NCBI GenBank assembly: GCA_030824835.1
Contig: JAPJRA010000279.1
Span: 1-5,740, forward strand
Source: Geminicoccaceae bacterium
GTDB taxonomy: Bacteria; Pseudomonadota; Alphaproteobacteria; Geminicoccales; Geminicoccaceae
Direction of reading: 5' to 3'
DNA length: 5,740 nucleotides
Part shown: positions 4,270-5,740 of the stretch, piece by piece
Position numbering within the stretch: the stretch's first letter is position 1
Layout: each line of letters begins with the position of its first letter
Made by a program: the position numbers and the translations under genes
The notes under the pieces: model-generated
What the model was told of the DNA's origin: nothing
The model's input: the letters and a program-made list of their open reading frames with translations, nothing else
The model's database searches: none

Positions 4270-5667
4270 ATGACCGATCACGGTAGGACGGAGCGGGACC
4301 GGGAGCGCCCGTTCGGGGCGCTGCGGCAGCTGCTGGGGGACAGATTCACGACCGCCCCGGCGCTGCTCGAGCAGCATGGCCACGGCGAGGCCTACCATGC
4401 GGCACAGCTGCCGGAGGGGGTCGCGTTTGTCCGCTCGACGGAGGAGGTGAGCCAAGTCGTCGAGGTTTGCGCCGAGCACGGTGTGCCGGTGGTGCCATTC
4501 GGTGCCGGCACCTCGCTCGAGGGCCATGTCGCAGCCGTGGCCGGCGGGGTTTCCATCGACCTCACGCAGATGCGTGAGGTCCTGGCCGTCCATGCCGAGG
4601 ATCTCGATGCCACCGTGCAGGCTGGGGTTACCCGTAAGCAGCTGAACGCGCATTTGCGGGACACCGGGCTGTTCTTCCCGATCGATCCGGGGGCCGACGC
4701 CACACTGGGCGGCATGGCCGCGACGCGGGCGTCCGGTACCAATGCCGTCCGTTACGGCACCATGAAAGAGAATGTCCTGGGCCTGACCGTGGTTCTGGCC
4801 GACGGCCGGATCATCCGTACGGGCGGCCGCGCCCGCAAATCCTCGGCCGGCTATGACCTGACCCGCCTGTTCGTCGGCTCCGAAGGTACGCTCGGAATCA
4901 TCACCGAGCTGACGGTCAAGCTCTACGGCGTGCCGGAAGCGACCTCGGCCGCGGTCTGCAGCTATCCGTCCGTCGACGATGCGGTGCAGGCCGTGATCCT
5001 CACCATCCAGGCGGGCATACCGGTGGCCCGGATCGAGCTGCTCGATGAGCTGCAGATGCGCGGGTGCATCCAGTATTCGAAGCTGGAAGGCTACCGCGAG
5101 GCCCCGACCCTGTTCTACGAGTTCCACGGCAGCGAGGCTGGCGTGAAGGAGCAGGCCGAGCAGGCGATGGCCATCGCCAAGGAGCATGGCGGGCAGGACT
5201 TTCAATGGACCGCCCGAGCCGAGGAGCGCAATCGCCTCTGGCAGGCGCGTCATGACTCCTACTACGCTGCCCTTTCCCTGCGCCCGGGCTGTGTCGGCTG
5301 GGCCACCGACGTGTGTGTCCCGATCTCGCGGCTGGCGGAATGCATTCAGGCCACGCGCGACGACGTGGCGGAGTCGGGCCTGCAGGCGCCGATCGTCGGC
5401 CATGTCGGCGACGGCAACTTCCACCTCCTGATGCTCCTCGATCCACGGCAGCCGGAGGAGATGGCCAAGGCCCAGGCGCTCAACAAGCGGCTCGTTCGAC
5501 GCGCCATCGCCATGGAGGGCACCTGCACTGGGGAACATGGCGTCGGTATGGGCAAGATCGACAGCCTGGCCGAGGAAGCCGGCCCGGCGGTGGCCGTGAT
5601 GGCGACCCTCAAGCGCGCGCTCGACCCGGCAAACATCCTCAATCCCGGCAAGATCGTCCGTCTCTGA
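4270..5667 (+). CDS. FAD-linked D-lactate dehydrogenase (cytochrome) / GlcD-type oxidoreductase
   Basis: A complete 465-aa flavoprotein that would oxidise a D-2-hydroxyacid, most likely D-lactate, to the 2-oxoacid and pass electrons to the respiratory chain (cytochrome c or quinone). The FAD-binding PCMH domain spans about 46-225, with PFGAGTSLEGH (76-86), GLFFPIDPGADATLGGMAAT (133-152) and RKSSAGYDLTRLFVGSEGTL (189-208). The C-terminal FAD-oxidase domain spans about 225-463, with TDVCVP (346-351), GHVGDGNFH (377-385) and GTCTGEHGVG (417-426). His378, His385 and Glu422 sit where the family binds its divalent metal, and His423 is the usual active-site neighbour. All key motifs are intact and the length is normal. 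The FFPIDPGADAT and RASGTNAVRYGTMKENVLGL blocks point to the D-lactate dehydrogenase branch more than to glycolate oxidase GlcD, whose GlcE/GlcF partners are not seen here. The ATG at 4270 has a weak GGA 9 nt upstream. It has no signal peptide. It is probably monocistronic and unrelated to the divergent cassette. Confidence 0.93.
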   Translation: MTDHGRTERDRERPFGALRQLLGDRFTTAPALLEQHGHGEAYHAAQLPEGVAFVRSTEEVSQVVEVCAEHGVPVVPFGAGTSLEGHVAAVAGGVSIDLTQMREVLAVHAEDLDATVQAGVTRKQLNAHLRDTGLFFPIDPGADATLGGMAATRASGTNAVRYGTMKENVLGLTVVLADGRIIRTGGRARKSSAGYDLTRLFVGSEGTLGIITELTVKLYGVPEATSAAVCSYPSVDDAVQAVILTIQAGIPVARIELLDELQMRGCIQYSKLEGYREAPTLFYEFHGSEAGVKEQAEQAMAIAKEHGGQDFQWTARAEERNRLWQARHDSYYAALSLRPGCVGWATDVCVPISRLAECIQATRDDVAESGLQAPIVGHVGDGNFHLLMLLDPRQPEEMAKAQALNKRLVRRAIAMEGTCTGEHGVGMGKIDSLAEEAGPAVAVMATLKRALDPANILNPGKIVRL

Positions 5668-5672
5668 CCACG

Positions 5673-5740
5673 CTACCAGCAGGTCAACGCGGCGATCGCC
5701 TCGTGCAGCATGGCATGCCGACGGGCCAGGACATCCAGAT
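5673..5740 (-). CDS. Possible C-terminal end of a convergent gene (partial)
   Basis: On the minus strand a frame open from the window edge ends at TAG 5675-5673, five bases past the dehydrogenase stop. Its last residues read LDVLARRHAMLHEAIAAL then TCW. The composition is protein-like and the close convergent ends are common in compact genomes. Only 22 codons are visible, and another frame on this strand is also open, so neither family nor reality is certain. No terminator hairpin is visible between the two ends. Confidence 0.35.
   Translation of the reverse strand, partial: LDVLARRHAMLHEAIAALTCW

Noticed and set aside
4246..5538. 430-codon minus-strand ORF opposite the dehydrogenase
   Set aside because: It is antisense to a gene with all D-lactate dehydrogenase motifs and is explained by high GC; its translation has no recognisable domains.

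Overview
The window is high-GC DNA with long, strongly biased ORFs. Gene content and protein style suggest an alphaproteobacterium, probably a Rhodospirillales/Acetobacterales-type organism. This is an inference; there is no rRNA or other marker here to fix the taxon.

Layout. (1) Positions 1-1035, minus strand: a secreted substrate-binding protein of an ABC importer (NMT1/THI5, ThiY-like family). Its stop codon overlaps an ATG at the window edge, so the rest of the transporter operon probably continues to the left. (2) Positions 1209-3786, minus strand: a compact cassette read right to left. It consists of an 80-aa peptide with a twin-arginine-like hydrophobic segment and a Gly/Cys tail, then a kinase of the HPr kinase (HprK) type with an N-terminal PqqD-like (RRE-like) domain, then a nucleotidyltransferase of the NTP_transf_5 type. 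The nucleotidyltransferase reading frame starts at the kinase stop (ATGA overlap) but is cut by a single in-frame TAG at 2172-2174. It resumes at an ATG 15 nt further on. (3) Positions 3787-4269: a 483-bp divergent intergenic region with an AT-rich core and a perfect inverted repeat. (4) Positions 4270-5667, plus strand: an intact FAD-linked D-2-hydroxyacid dehydrogenase of the D-lactate dehydrogenase (cytochrome)/GlcD family. (5) Positions 5673-5740, minus strand: possibly the tail of a convergent gene.

How the parts fit. The peptide-kinase-nucleotidyltransferase cassette is the unusual part. HprK-like kinases and this type of nucleotidyltransferase are known accessories of some RiPP clusters, for example phosphorylated lasso peptides such as paeninodin, and PqqD-like domains bind leader peptides. 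Here the PqqD-like domain is fused to the kinase, and no lasso cyclase or leader peptidase is visible in the window. This suggests a minimal peptide-tagging system in which the 80-aa peptide is the substrate. Two strong hairpins between the peptide gene and the kinase gene could keep peptide expression above enzyme expression. The transporter and the dehydrogenase look like unrelated metabolic neighbours.
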